From JANQJA01 sp040880285 (lineage in GTDB: Bacteria; Pseudomonadota; Gammaproteobacteria; Pseudomonadales; Azotimanducaceae), in the NCBI GenBank assembly GCA_040880285.1, contig JBBDIT010000007.1, forward strand, positions 1-64,000: a DNA stretch of 64,000 bases. The letters run 5' to 3'. Below the pieces are notes generated by a model that was not told the origin of the DNA, made no database searches, and saw only the letters and a program-made list of their open reading frames with translations. This document shows, one piece after another, positions 16,002-24,351 of this stretch. Positions within the stretch are counted from its first letter, which is position 1. Every line of letters starts with the position of its first letter. Made by a program: the position numbers and the translations under genes.

Positions 16002-18026
16002 ATCACCTCTCCGGGATTCGGAGAACACAGCGGCATATTCCTGCCGCGTCAAGGCACCATCGCCATCCCGATCCAGGCGATCAAAGTTTTTAGCCAGGCG
16101 CTCGCCAGCACGACCCTTAAGTTCATCCCGCTCCAGCAGGTCGTTGAGGTTATCGTCCAACATACCGAACATCCGGCCGGCACCCAACATTCGTTGGTAT
16201 TCCGGCTTCTGGTCACTGCTGGTTTCACCTTTCCAACGATAGCTGACCGCGGTAAACAGCATCTCCTCGTGGGACTGTTCACCCCAGTTGACTCGAACTG
16301 AAGGATCCGGATTGGCCGGATTACGCGCGCTATTATCGTACTCGTAACGCGCAATCAGCTTTGAGCCAGCCGGCACATCGACAGGCTCGACAAACTCGTA
16401 ACTACGCTGCCAATTAAAGTCATACCTGGGCAGTGACAGCAGTAATTCCTCCTGACCGTCCGGATAGCGAAGCGTCAGGCTGGATGACTGTCCACGATAG
16501 TGGGCATGAGGGAATGCATAATAAAGCACCGCATCCCTTGGAAACTGCAGGTATGAGACTTCCTCGTGTCGTGCGGTTGCCGGTGGAATGTCGATCGTAA
16601 AGTCGATTACAACAGAACCGTGAGTCACCAGTTCCGGTGGCTCATCATAAAAATAGAGCCCAATCTGGGTCCTGTCAGTAACGGCCTTACCGTAGGTGGT
16701 GTAGTGCATCTGGAACCCAATGGCACCACCAGGGGGAACATAGGTCCCAATATTGTCACGCATGACGAAAGATTCAGCACCGACTGCATAGCCACCCACG
16801 GAAGAACCCCACTGAGATTCATTGCTCTTACCATCTTCCGGCATTTCTTTGAGGTGACCGGTCAAAACATGGTGCACCGTTTCCCGCGATCCGACTTTAA
16901 TGGTGGAAGCACGCAGCCACTTGCCTTCTGTGAGCGGATTCGGCACGGCAGGCCTTTGGTAATCGACAATTCCCGTTGCAGGAACGTCAAATGGGGGTAC
17001 GTCAAGGATCAGGTCCGGTGGACCAAGCGGCCACTCGGCAAGGTCCGGTCGCGGCTCCTTTAAGGGGTCAGGGCCGACGCCACGCGGCGCACCGGCCTCA
17101 ATCCAGTGAACCAGTGTCTTGATTTCTTCCGGGTCAAGGCTGCGATCCTTCAGGAAGTGACCGATTGCCGGGTCGGCGTGCCAGGGGGGCATACGATCCG
17201 TACGAATCACTTCACGCATCATGGGCGCAAATCCGCGCACCATTTCGTAACTGTTCATCGCCCAGGGCCCTATACCGCCCTTCTGGTGACACTCGACACA
17301 GCGTGCCTCCAGAATTGGGACAATGGTGTCCTGATAGGAAATCTTGGCGTGCTCATCGCGGCGCGCACGTTCCGGAAAATTGACGATACAACCCGGCGCT
17401 TCTACCTGCGCGACTTCTACGGGTTTGCTGGCCAGTATCGCATCCAGCGCATCGACAAGGTACGTATGCCTGGCCGTTGCTTTCTGGGTCTCATAGGTGA
17501 GGCGATCATCCACGGGGCCGTGGTAAACCACTTTCCTGGTGGCAGGATTGATCACGAACACCTCGGCAGTACGGGTCACTTTCAATGATTCACCGATCAA
17601 CTGATGCTCATCGACCAGTACCGGAATATCGAACCCGAATTCAGCAACCTCTTCTGCGATGGAATCCCGATGATCCTGTAGGTTGGAATTGAGCAAAAAG
17701 AACTGGACGCCTTTATCCGCATAGGCATCCCGAACCGCGCGCAATGAAGGTACGGCGTTTCTCACAATCGGGCAGCCGTTACCCTGGGTCATCAGCACGA
17801 TCGCCGGTGCATCACTATAATAGTAGAGACGATGGGCGGCTCCCTTATGGTCAAGCAGTTGAAAGTCATCGACGCGCATGCCAACGACATCCCCCGCACC
17901 CGTGGCAGGGTCCATTTTATGGCCGGCGTGGCTCGTCATTGCTCCAGTCGCGCCGACAGCACCGCTGTAGAGCCAGACAGACGCCAGAAACAGGGCCGTG
18001 CTAAGGCCGGATATGCGATCTCTCAC
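15999..18026 (-). CDS. Redoxin / cytochrome c / copper monooxygenase-like / EF-hand fusion protein
   Basis: A 675-residue exported protein with four parts. After the signal peptide (1-28), a redoxin domain (about 50-195) has NGCPIVRN near residue 84, an AhpC/TSA-like peroxidatic Cys context. A c-type heme site CVECH lies at 243-247, followed by RMPPWHADP. Residues 340-600 resemble type II copper ascorbate-dependent monooxygenases, with candidate copper ligands HH385-386, MH440-441 and HAH507-509. The C terminus has an EF-hand loop at 652-663 and a weaker one near 624-635. GTG 18026 has AGGGGA upstream. Probably a periplasmic redox enzyme that is heme- and copper-loaded; the substrate is unknown. 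The gene stands alone, divergent from the PhyH gene. Confidence 0.78.
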   Translation of the reverse strand: MRDRISGLSTALFLASVWLYSGAVGATGAMTSHAGHKMDPATGAGDVVGMRVDDFQLLDHKGAAHRLYYYSDAPAIVLMTQGNGCPIVRNAVPSLRAVRDAYADKGVQFFLLNSNLQDHRDSIAEEVAEFGFDIPVLVDEHQLIGESLKVTRTAEVFVINPATRKVVYHGPVDDRLTYETQKATARHTYLVDALDAILASKPVEVAQVEAPGCIVNFPERARRDEHAKISYQDTIVPILEARCVECHQKGGIGPWAMNSYEMVRGFAPMMREVIRTDRMPPWHADPAIGHFLKDRSLDPEEIKTLVHWIEAGAPRGVGPDPLKEPRPDLAEWPLGPPDLILDVPPFDVPATGIVDYQRPAVPNPLTEGKWLRASTIKVGSRETVHHVLTGHLKEMPEDGKSNESQWGSSVGGYAVGAESFVMRDNIGTYVPPGGAIGFQMHYTTYGKAVTDRTQIGLYFYDEPPELVTHGSVVIDFTIDIPPATARHEEVSYLQFPRDAVLYYAFPHAHYRGQSSSLTLRYPDGQEELLLSLPRYDFNWQRSYEFVEPVDVPAGSKLIARYEYDNSARNPANPDPSVRVNWGEQSHEEMLFTAVSYRWKGETSSDQKPEYQRMLGAGRMFGMLDDNLNDLLERDELKGRAGERLAKNFDRLDRDGDGALTRQEYAAVFSESRRGD

Positions 18027-18225
18027 TGTGCATTCCCCTTGTTGTCAGCTGATTACATTAGTCTACCCGATCCGCGTTTGGCAACATCTGCATGAACCGG
18101 TGGCTACGAAACCACGATACGGGGCCGGCAGGGTTACCATCTCAACGCGCAAAGGGTTCCAATCGAGACAGCATCGGGCATACTCGATAGATTCCAAACC
18201 TGACCATTACGGACCGGAGGCGAAG

Positions 18226-19083
18226 ATGCCAGGGCTTACCACACTCCCCGCTTCAGCCAGTCGCAAAGACGTGCTGATCGCACTCGACCAGGACGGTGCC
18301 TGCATTATTGCCGGGATGCTATCTGAAGCTGAGGTAGACGAGATCGTCGGTGAAGTCATGCCCTTTGTTGAAAAAACAAAGTTTGGTGCTGACGACTTTA
18401 GCGGCAGGAATACACGGCGCACCGGTGCGTTGATTGCCCGCTCACCCCTGTGTCGCGGCGTCGTTACGAATGCGCCCATTCTCGAAGCCGCCAATGAGTT
18501 TCTTGCGCCCTATACCAACAAGATCCAATTGCACCTGACGCAGACCATTTTTATCGGCCCTGGTGAAGGTGCCCAGATGTTGCACAGAGACCGGCTGGCC
18601 TGGGGTGGCTATATTCCCCGGGAGATCGAACCGCAGTTCAACACCATCTGGGCCCTGTCTGACTTCACTGCGGAAAACGGTGCTACCCGTGTGGTACCCG
18701 GCAGTCATCAATGGGAGGACGGACGCAAAGCGCAAGATCACGAAATTTGCCAGGCCCGTATGGAGAAAGGCTCGGTTCTGCTGTACACGGGATCGGTGAT
18801 CCATTCCGGGGGGGAGAACAAGACCAATGAAACCCGGTTAGGGCTCAACATCACCTACTGCCTTGCATGGTTGCGGCAAGAAGAAAACCAGTTTTTGTCC
18901 TGCCCACCCCACATCGCTCGCAACCTGCCACAGGATTTACAGGAATTGCTTGGGTACACGATGGGCAATTACGCACTCGGCTATTATTCCGACCCGGATT
19001 CCACCACGCACGGCGCGGGTATCCTGCCACCGGAACGTGCTGTTGGCTCCAAGCCGCGCGAAGCACCCAGCATCACCAACTGA
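18226..19083 (+). CDS. Phytanoyl-CoA dioxygenase (PhyH)-family protein
   Basis: A 285-residue non-heme Fe(II)/2-oxoglutarate oxygenase. The iron triad is visible as H120-x-D122 (LHRDRLAW) and H193 (VIHSGG), and R204 is the likely 2-oxoglutarate-binding Arg. ATG 18226 has GGAGG 5 nt upstream. PhyH proteins hydroxylate varied small molecules; this substrate cannot be predicted. The ribokinase starts 20 nt downstream, so the two probably form an operon. Confidence 0.88.
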   Translation: MPGLTTLPASASRKDVLIALDQDGACIIAGMLSEAEVDEIVGEVMPFVEKTKFGADDFSGRNTRRTGALIARSPLCRGVVTNAPILEAANEFLAPYTNKIQLHLTQTIFIGPGEGAQMLHRDRLAWGGYIPREIEPQFNTIWALSDFTAENGATRVVPGSHQWEDGRKAQDHEICQARMEKGSVLLYTGSVIHSGGENKTNETRLGLNITYCLAWLRQEENQFLSCPPHIARNLPQDLQELLGYTMGNYALGYYSDPDSTTHGAGILPPERAVGSKPREAPSITN

Positions 19084-19103
19084 TACCGGGCGCCTTCAAG
19101 ACC

Positions 19104-19994
19104 ATGAGAATCACCAACTTCGGTTCCTGCAATATCGACAAGGTCTATGCCGTACCCTGGTTCGTCAAGCCGGGCGAGACGTTGCCTTGTAGCGAATTTG
19201 AGATTTATCCGGGCGGCAAGGGACTCAACCAGTCGCTGGCGCTCGCCTATGCCGGCGCTGACGTTCGCCACGCTGGCAAAATTGGTCAAGATGGCATTTT
19301 TATGCGCCAACTCCTGGCCGAGGCAGGCGTTGATGTAACCCATCTTTCCGTTTCAAACGAACCAAGCGGGCATGCACTGATCCAGGTCACGCCGCAAGGC
19401 GACAATGCGATTGTAATATTTGGCGGCGCTAACCAATCGATCGGGGCGCATGATATTTATGAAGTACTTTGTGATACCAGACCAGGTGAGTTTCTGTTAC
19501 TACAAAACGAAATCAGCTGTTTGCCTGAACTCATCAATGCAGCGCACGAGAAGCAACAACGAATTATCTTTAACGCTGCACCGGTTACTGACGAGGTTAA
19601 CAACTACCCTCTCGATAAAATTGAAGTCTTTATCATCAATGAGATTGAAGCGGAAAACCTGACAGGCGAAACAGAACCAGATTCGATCCTGGACCGGATG
19701 GCCGTTACATTCCCGGATTCACGCACCATCCTTACGCTGGGCGGCAAGGGTGCAGTTTACGGCGATAGCTCGCAGAGAGTGTCTCAGCACGCCTTTGACG
19801 TCAGAGCCGTTGATACAACCGCGGCAGGCGATACGTTTACCGGTTACTTCCTGGCTGGATTTATTGCCGGGCAAGCAATTGAGGATTGTCTCGCGATGGC
19901 ATGCCGGGCCGCGGCGCTTTGTGTCACCAAACCTGGCGCCGCATCATCCATTCCGCGGCGCCCGGAGCTCAACCAGGATTTGGTCAGGCGGTAG
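19104..19994 (+). CDS. Ribokinase-type PfkB sugar kinase
   Basis: A 296-residue PfkB-family kinase with the N-terminal sugar-binding GGKGLNQS motif at about residue 38 and the C-terminal DTTAAGDTFTGYF motif holding the catalytic Asp. Most similar in layout to ribokinase, which phosphorylates ribose in the cytoplasm; a related sugar or nucleoside substrate is possible. No ribose transporter is nearby. It follows the PhyH gene by 20 nt and its end overlaps the convergent small gene by 11 nt. Confidence 0.85.
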   Translation: MRITNFGSCNIDKVYAVPWFVKPGETLPCSEFEIYPGGKGLNQSLALAYAGADVRHAGKIGQDGIFMRQLLAEAGVDVTHLSVSNEPSGHALIQVTPQGDNAIVIFGGANQSIGAHDIYEVLCDTRPGEFLLLQNEISCLPELINAAHEKQQRIIFNAAPVTDEVNNYPLDKIEVFIINEIEAENLTGETEPDSILDRMAVTFPDSRTILTLGGKGAVYGDSSQRVSQHAFDVRAVDTTAAGDTFTGYFLAGFIAGQAIEDCLAMACRAAALCVTKPGAASSIPRRPELNQDLVRR

Positions 19995-20190
19995 CAAACT
20001 CGCTTTCGCGCTCACTATTGCGCAATCGGCGGCAGGCACTGGTGTAGTCAGAATCGGAAATCCAGTTCGCAGGCATACGTCCCTTGCCAGCATTCGCCTC
20101 AAGAAATTCAGGATTGAAGGGTACGAGTCGTCCAGACTGGCTACTTCGTGAGTTCAGTAACTCGTCTGTCATTGGTACAAATACTTTCAT
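19984..20190 (-). CDS. Small conserved-looking protein of unknown function
   Basis: A 68-residue protein starting MKVFVPMTDELL, with ATG 20190 preceded by an AAAGGGG ribosome binding site. It is hydrophilic, without signal peptide or membrane segment, and has a central GRLVPFNPEFLE and an Arg-rich end. Similar short proteins beginning MKVFVP occur in other proteobacteria as far as I recall, with no known role. The strong ribosome binding site supports it as a real gene. Confidence 0.65.
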   Translation of the reverse strand: MKVFVPMTDELLNSRSSQSGRLVPFNPEFLEANAGKGRMPANWISDSDYTSACRRLRNSERESEFATA

Positions 20191-20500
20191 CTTTACCCCT
20201 TTTGATTGAATCGGGTCAGGTCCACGATCCATAACGCGGTTACTACAAGGCACAGTAGACGCGTAAATGTAAAAGCCTCGGTTGAAGGAAAGTGAAAGTT
20301 CGATGAACAATCGTGGAGAAACTATGAACCTGCTAAAATACATGCGGTTTCCGCTGTTTGAGCAGATTAAATGCGGTAATTACTTGAATGCTCGGGCACT
20401 ATAGGCGCTCTAACTCGGAACTCCAGCAAATGGAGATGTCGTAAAGAGGTCGATTGTCATTTTTGACCTCTATGGAACCTCATGAAATAAAGGAGCAGGC
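20191..20500. other. Intergenic region upstream of pdsR; possible 26-residue ORF and hairpin
   Basis: A 310-nt stretch between divergent genes. A small plus-strand ORF (20324-20404, MNLLKYMRFPLFEQIKCGNY then six residues) has GGAG 5 nt before its ATG and could be a leader or chance. An inverted repeat AGAGGTC/GACCTCT (20445-20451 and 20465-20471, 13-nt loop) lies 30 nt before pdsR and could be an operator or RNA hairpin. No convincing promoter was found. Confidence 0.35.
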
Positions 20501-21199
20501 ATGGCAAAGCGCATCGCCATTGTCGAAGACGACCCGGATCAACGCGGCAACTACGTTGATGCAATCATCAAAAAGGGTTATGACGTGACGGCGTACAGCA
20601 GTCGCAAGGACGCCCTTGCCGGGTTCGAACAGGAACTACCTGATCTGGCGATCCTTGATATCATTCTCGGCGATGAAGTGGATGCCGGGTTCGAACTCTG
20701 CCGCGACTTGTTGGCACGCGCGCCCTCGCTCCCGGTCATCTTCCTGACCGAGCGAATTGCCGAGATCGACAAGATCAGCGGATTGCGCCTGGGCGCCTGG
20801 GATTATCTGCCAAAGCCAATATCCCTGGATTATCTGGCAGAACGTATTAGCTCGCTATTACGCATCAACGAAGCGCGTTTGCAATCTTCGTCCGGATCTT
20901 CAACTGCAAAAATGGTGGGGGAACTGTCGATCGACCAGGAAGCGTTACTTGTGTCCTGGAAAGGAATGCCCATCAATTTGTCGGGCACTGAATTTCGCAT
21001 GTTGGCCAAACTGGTACGTGTCCCCGGCCATGCGGTCAGTTATGACACGTTGATGAACGCTACCATGCAATCGTTGGTCACAAACAATACGATCAATACG
21101 CACATGCGTAACATTCGCAAGAAGTTTGAAATGATTGATCCCGATTTCGACTGCATCAAGAGTGAATACGGTTTCGGTTATCGGTGGTCAATCAAATAA
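20501..21199 (+). CDS. pdsR: OmpR-type response regulator, dedicated-sortase-system type (PdsR)
   Basis: A 232-residue regulator: receiver domain 1-120 with acidic pocket E9-D10-D11, phosphoacceptor D53 (LAILDIILG) and a KP motif near 106; then a winged-helix OmpR/PhoB DNA-binding domain (about 135-230) ending SEYGFGYRW. Its sequence and its partner resemble the regulator of the proteobacterial dedicated sortase system (family TIGR03787). It precedes the histidine kinase by 34 nt. The ATG has AAAGGAG 6 nt upstream. Response regulator is certain; the pds assignment is from memory of the family. Confidence 0.82.
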   Translation: MAKRIAIVEDDPDQRGNYVDAIIKKGYDVTAYSSRKDALAGFEQELPDLAILDIILGDEVDAGFELCRDLLARAPSLPVIFLTERIAEIDKISGLRLGAWDYLPKPISLDYLAERISSLLRINEARLQSSSGSSTAKMVGELSIDQEALLVSWKGMPINLSGTEFRMLAKLVRVPGHAVSYDTLMNATMQSLVTNNTINTHMRNIRKKFEMIDPDFDCIKSEYGFGYRWSIK

Positions 21200-21233
21200 C
21201 GCAGCATCACCAGGCTCACGGTAGAATGCGGCC

Positions 21234-23399
21234 ATGAACACTAAAATCATTCGCGGACCCCGTCTGGCTACCAAGCTTTTTATTCTAATGAGCTTCGCGC
21301 TGGTAGTGATTCCCTGGTTCAGCTACCTCTACCTGCGCGAGATGGAAGCCTTTCTGGTGGATAGTCAGGCTAACGCTCAGATGCTGACAGCAGAAGGTAT
21401 TTCTACTCTCTTGAACGGGCGATCTGACCTGTTCTACGAACTGCCACTGTCGCCGGAAGGCTATGAGCAACTCTACGCACACCCGCTGGAGAACCCCATT
21501 CGTATCGATGGTAAGCCAGGTGATTGGGAGGGCATATTGAATTACCGGGTCGGCTTTGGTGACACCGGAGAGGTCAGCGAGTCAGGCAAACCTGTTCCCA
21601 AATTTGAGTTGCTCCTTGGTGAACACAATGACCAGATCTATGTACTGGCCCAGGTACGTGATGACCGCATTGTTTTTCGTGACCGCAATATCTTGCGCCT
21701 CGACCTGGCTGATCACATTCGGGTTACCTATGCTGGCCAGACCCAACAGCGACGCCTGGTCGTTACCATGACTGAGCCGGGAGTCACGACTGCCTATTCC
21801 ATGGACCCGGCCTGGCGCTATGCCATAGAAGGCGTGGCAGAAAACCGAATACAAGGATTCATGGCGGTGACACAAGCAGGATACGACCTTGAATTCCGAA
21901 TCCCGCTTGAGTTATTGAGTTCCACCAAACATTTTGGCCTTGCCGTGGTCGATGTGGATGATCCCGTCACACGCACCATTAATTCGATTACCGGAACCTT
22001 ACCCTCGGCAGGCCAGGAGGCATTTGGGCTGGTGTTGTTGAAGTCACCCGAAGTGCTGCGAATTGTTGAGGGCCTGGGCTACTCGGGTGCCAATATCCAG
22101 GTCATTGATGCACAACGTCGGGTACGTGCTGAAGTTGGCAGCTACCAACCACCCTTTGTGCAAGAACCGGCACTGGAGGAGCAGACGCTTGTTGGTCACT
22201 TGCTATTTATCCTGAACTCGATGATGGAAGGAGTGTACAACTTCATCGATTCCAGATTACGTGAGCGGGGCACCGTGTCCGAACAACAGGTCATCAAAGA
22301 GTCCCTGGCTGGCAAACCGATCTACCAGCGACGTTACACCGATAAAGAAGGTGAGATGATTATTGCGGCGCATCCAATTATTGCCCAGGACGAGGTCATC
22401 GGCACAATCGTTCTGAGGCAGAATACCAGTCGGATACTGGAACTGAGGCGAGATGCACTGGAGCGCATCATTAACTTTTCCGTCCTGTCGCTTTTTATCT
22501 TCGTTGCGCTGATTCTGGCTTTTTCTGTTCGACTGGCTCGACGCATCAGGAAGCTTGGTGCCGAGGCTACCAACGCAATCGATATCTATGGTCGACTCCA
22601 GACCAACCAATTAAAGAGCGAGACGCAATCTGGCGATGAAATCGGTGATCTGGCACGCAGCATTTCCAACATGTTGTCCCGGCTACACCAGCACAACCAG
22701 TTTCTGGAAAACATGCCTCGTACACTGCGTCACGAGATCAACAATCCGCTTAACACACTCAGTACTTCACTCCAGAACCTTGAAAGTGAAACGTCCGAGG
22801 CGGCGAAGAGAAAATACCTGGAAAGCGCAAGGCGCGGTGTGGAACGTATCGGCATGATCGTACAGAACCTGGCGGACGCGGCCAGCCTGGAAGACGCCCT
22901 CGATGCCGAGGAATTTGAAGTGGTTGATCTTTACAAACTGGTTCAGAACTATCTCGCCAATTGCCGCAACATGCACCCGGATCGCGAGTTCGAGTACCGA
23001 GGGACCCAAAAGGAGGTATTGAGCCAGGTTTCTGATTACCGCATCGAGCAACTACTCGACAAGCTGATTGACAATGCCGTTGACTTTTCTGCCTCCGGTA
23101 GCACCATCACGATTGGCCTGACAACCAATGGCGACAATTTGACACTATTTGTAACCAACCAGGGACCCACCATTTCTCCGGAGATGTTCGAAAACATCTT
23201 TGACTCTATGGTCTCGGTCAGGTCCACAACCGTCGATAATCGCCTGCACTTTGGTATGGGGCTATACGTGGTACGGGTCATCGCCGAACACCATGGCGGC
23301 AATGTGAGCGCCGCCAATTTACTCAACGGCAACGGGGTTACCATTCGGGTCAACCTACCCCTTTACAGGGTCGTTAGCCAGCAATACGCGGCCGGCTAG
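21234..23399 (+). CDS. pdsS: Membrane sensor histidine kinase, dedicated-sortase-system type (PdsS)
   Basis: A 721-residue sensor kinase. One membrane helix lies at about 14-34, then a large periplasmic region (35-410) that includes an IRIDGKPGDWEG stretch reminiscent of a family 9 carbohydrate-binding/DOMON fold. A second helix follows at about 413-435, then HAMP, a HisKA domain with phosphoacceptor His500 (LRHEINNPLNT) and an HATPase domain with N, G1 and G2 boxes (DNAVDFS, GMGLYVV). This architecture matches TIGR03785 (pdsS), normally found with a variant sortase and an LPXTG-like target. No sortase or target gene is visible here. It presumably phosphorylates the adjacent PdsR. Confidence 0.8.
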   Translation: MNTKIIRGPRLATKLFILMSFALVVIPWFSYLYLREMEAFLVDSQANAQMLTAEGISTLLNGRSDLFYELPLSPEGYEQLYAHPLENPIRIDGKPGDWEGILNYRVGFGDTGEVSESGKPVPKFELLLGEHNDQIYVLAQVRDDRIVFRDRNILRLDLADHIRVTYAGQTQQRRLVVTMTEPGVTTAYSMDPAWRYAIEGVAENRIQGFMAVTQAGYDLEFRIPLELLSSTKHFGLAVVDVDDPVTRTINSITGTLPSAGQEAFGLVLLKSPEVLRIVEGLGYSGANIQVIDAQRRVRAEVGSYQPPFVQEPALEEQTLVGHLLFILNSMMEGVYNFIDSRLRERGTVSEQQVIKESLAGKPIYQRRYTDKEGEMIIAAHPIIAQDEVIGTIVLRQNTSRILELRRDALERIINFSVLSLFIFVALILAFSVRLARRIRKLGAEATNAIDIYGRLQTNQLKSETQSGDEIGDLARSISNMLSRLHQHNQFLENMPRTLRHEINNPLNTLSTSLQNLESETSEAAKRKYLESARRGVERIGMIVQNLADAASLEDALDAEEFEVVDLYKLVQNYLANCRNMHPDREFEYRGTQKEVLSQVSDYRIEQLLDKLIDNAVDFSASGSTITIGLTTNGDNLTLFVTNQGPTISPEMFENIFDSMVSVRSTTVDNRLHFGMGLYVVRVIAEHHGGNVSAANLLNGNGVTIRVNLPLYRVVSQQYAAG

Positions 23400-23440
23400 T
23401 CAAAGGTTTCACCCCGGGCGCAGAGCAGTTTCTTGCAGGC

Positions 23441-23489
23441 AAAAAAAAGTCCTAACGCTTTTGGGGGAGGGGAACAGGTTAGGACTTTT
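23441..23489. terminator. Bidirectional hairpin terminator with a purine-rich loop
   Basis: A perfect 12-bp stem, AAAAGTCCTAAC (23445-23456) with GTTAGGACTTTT (23478-23489), encloses a 21-nt loop containing GGGGGAGGGG. Eight A precede it (23441-23448), giving a U8 tract on the minus strand; the plus strand ends in four T. It lies between the convergent pdsS and the gene at 23622. The long SD-like loop is unusual for a plain terminator. Confidence 0.8.
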
Positions 23490-23621
23490 GAGCACCAATC
23501 TGCGGGGCCAAGAGAAAATTCTCAATGGTTAGTCTAGACCGCGAATATGGAAAGACTATGGAATCAATATGGAATGCTGCATGCAGGCTTGTTGATGGAT
23601 TTGTTGCAATATTCAAAGTAA

Positions 23622-24140
23622 CTAATTGATTACTATATTGTCCTGCCGTTGGTCAGGAATAACCGGTGTAACGGCTTCCAATGCCCACTCACCTTTTTTG
23701 GCCGCACTGATCAAAAGTTGTGCAAGGCTGGCATTGATTTCCTGCGTAATCGTCATGTTGATGCCCTGACCTTCCCTGGGTTGAATACCAATACTCAGGA
23801 CCTTGTCCTTGACATTGTAAGTCAATCTGAATGCAAGTGGAATTTCGTGCCCCAGAGGTAATTCGTTAGATTCTTCGACAAACTGTTCCTTGAAATTCGC
23901 AGACTGGATAGCCTTCTCCTGCTTGAAGCTTTTCACGGCTTGTTTGGCTTCAGCGGTTCCCTGCATGGAGATATCCGGATCTGCTTCTACGTGTTCCTTT
24001 AGCACCTTGAGCAGGAGCATGGTATAGCGCCTGGTAAGCCAGAACCGAAACTGTTCCCGCGATGTCGTATTGAGGCGAAACAGGATCCGGTCTTCTTCCG
24101 GGTTATAAAGCATCTGCATCTGGCTGATCGAGCCCGTCAT
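23622..24140 (-). CDS. Conserved hypothetical protein
   Basis: A 172-residue cytoplasmic-looking protein with no signal peptide or membrane segment. The N-terminal MLYNPEEDRILFRLNT and FRFWLTRRY look like a conserved strand-rich domain that I recall from other proteobacterial hypothetical proteins, followed by a charged helix and a second beta-rich half. I do not recognise a function. ATG 24140 has AGGA upstream; the frame is open to a TTG at 24251. It is divergent from sahR, sharing a 211-nt intergenic region. Confidence 0.68.
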   Translation of the reverse strand: MTGSISQMQMLYNPEEDRILFRLNTTSREQFRFWLTRRYTMLLLKVLKEHVEADPDISMQGTAEAKQAVKSFKQEKAIQSANFKEQFVEESNELPLGHEIPLAFRLTYNVKDKVLSIGIQPREGQGINMTITQEINASLAQLLISAAKKGEWALEAVTPVIPDQRQDNIVIN

Positions 24141-24282
24141 TAGTCCTGGTCCACGGTGGATGAATCCGAAGTATAAGCAATCGGCGTCGCTGGCCCAAAA
24201 CCCGGCCTTACAAAACAGGTCCCTGACCTCCCGCTCGACTCCTACCGACAAGACCTTGCGGGCTGGCTCAGAGGTTCCCTAG

Positions 24283-24300
24283 TATCAAGATAATTTGATA
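24283..24300. promoter_or_regulatory. Candidate SahR operator upstream of sahR-ahcY
   Basis: An 18-bp inverted repeat TATCAA-N6-TTGATA, 51 nt before the chosen sahR start. The half-site TTGATA recurs at 24335-24340. Palindromic sites close to the regulator gene are typical of ArsR-family autoregulation. The match to the known SahR consensus was not checked. Confidence 0.6.
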
Positions 24301-24351
24301 TTGATGAAGTGCCACGGTAGTATATCCACCTTTTTTGATATTGAGGCGCCC

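Noticed and set aside
15788..16036. Minus-strand ORF with two similar WSGWRDL-type segments
   Set aside because: It is produced by translation of the tRNA and the 84-bp tandem repeat; no ribosome binding site or family match.
19750..20151. 133-codon plus-strand ORF overlapping ribokinase and the small gene
   Set aside because: It is out of frame with the ribokinase and antisense to the 68-residue gene, which has the stronger ribosome binding site.
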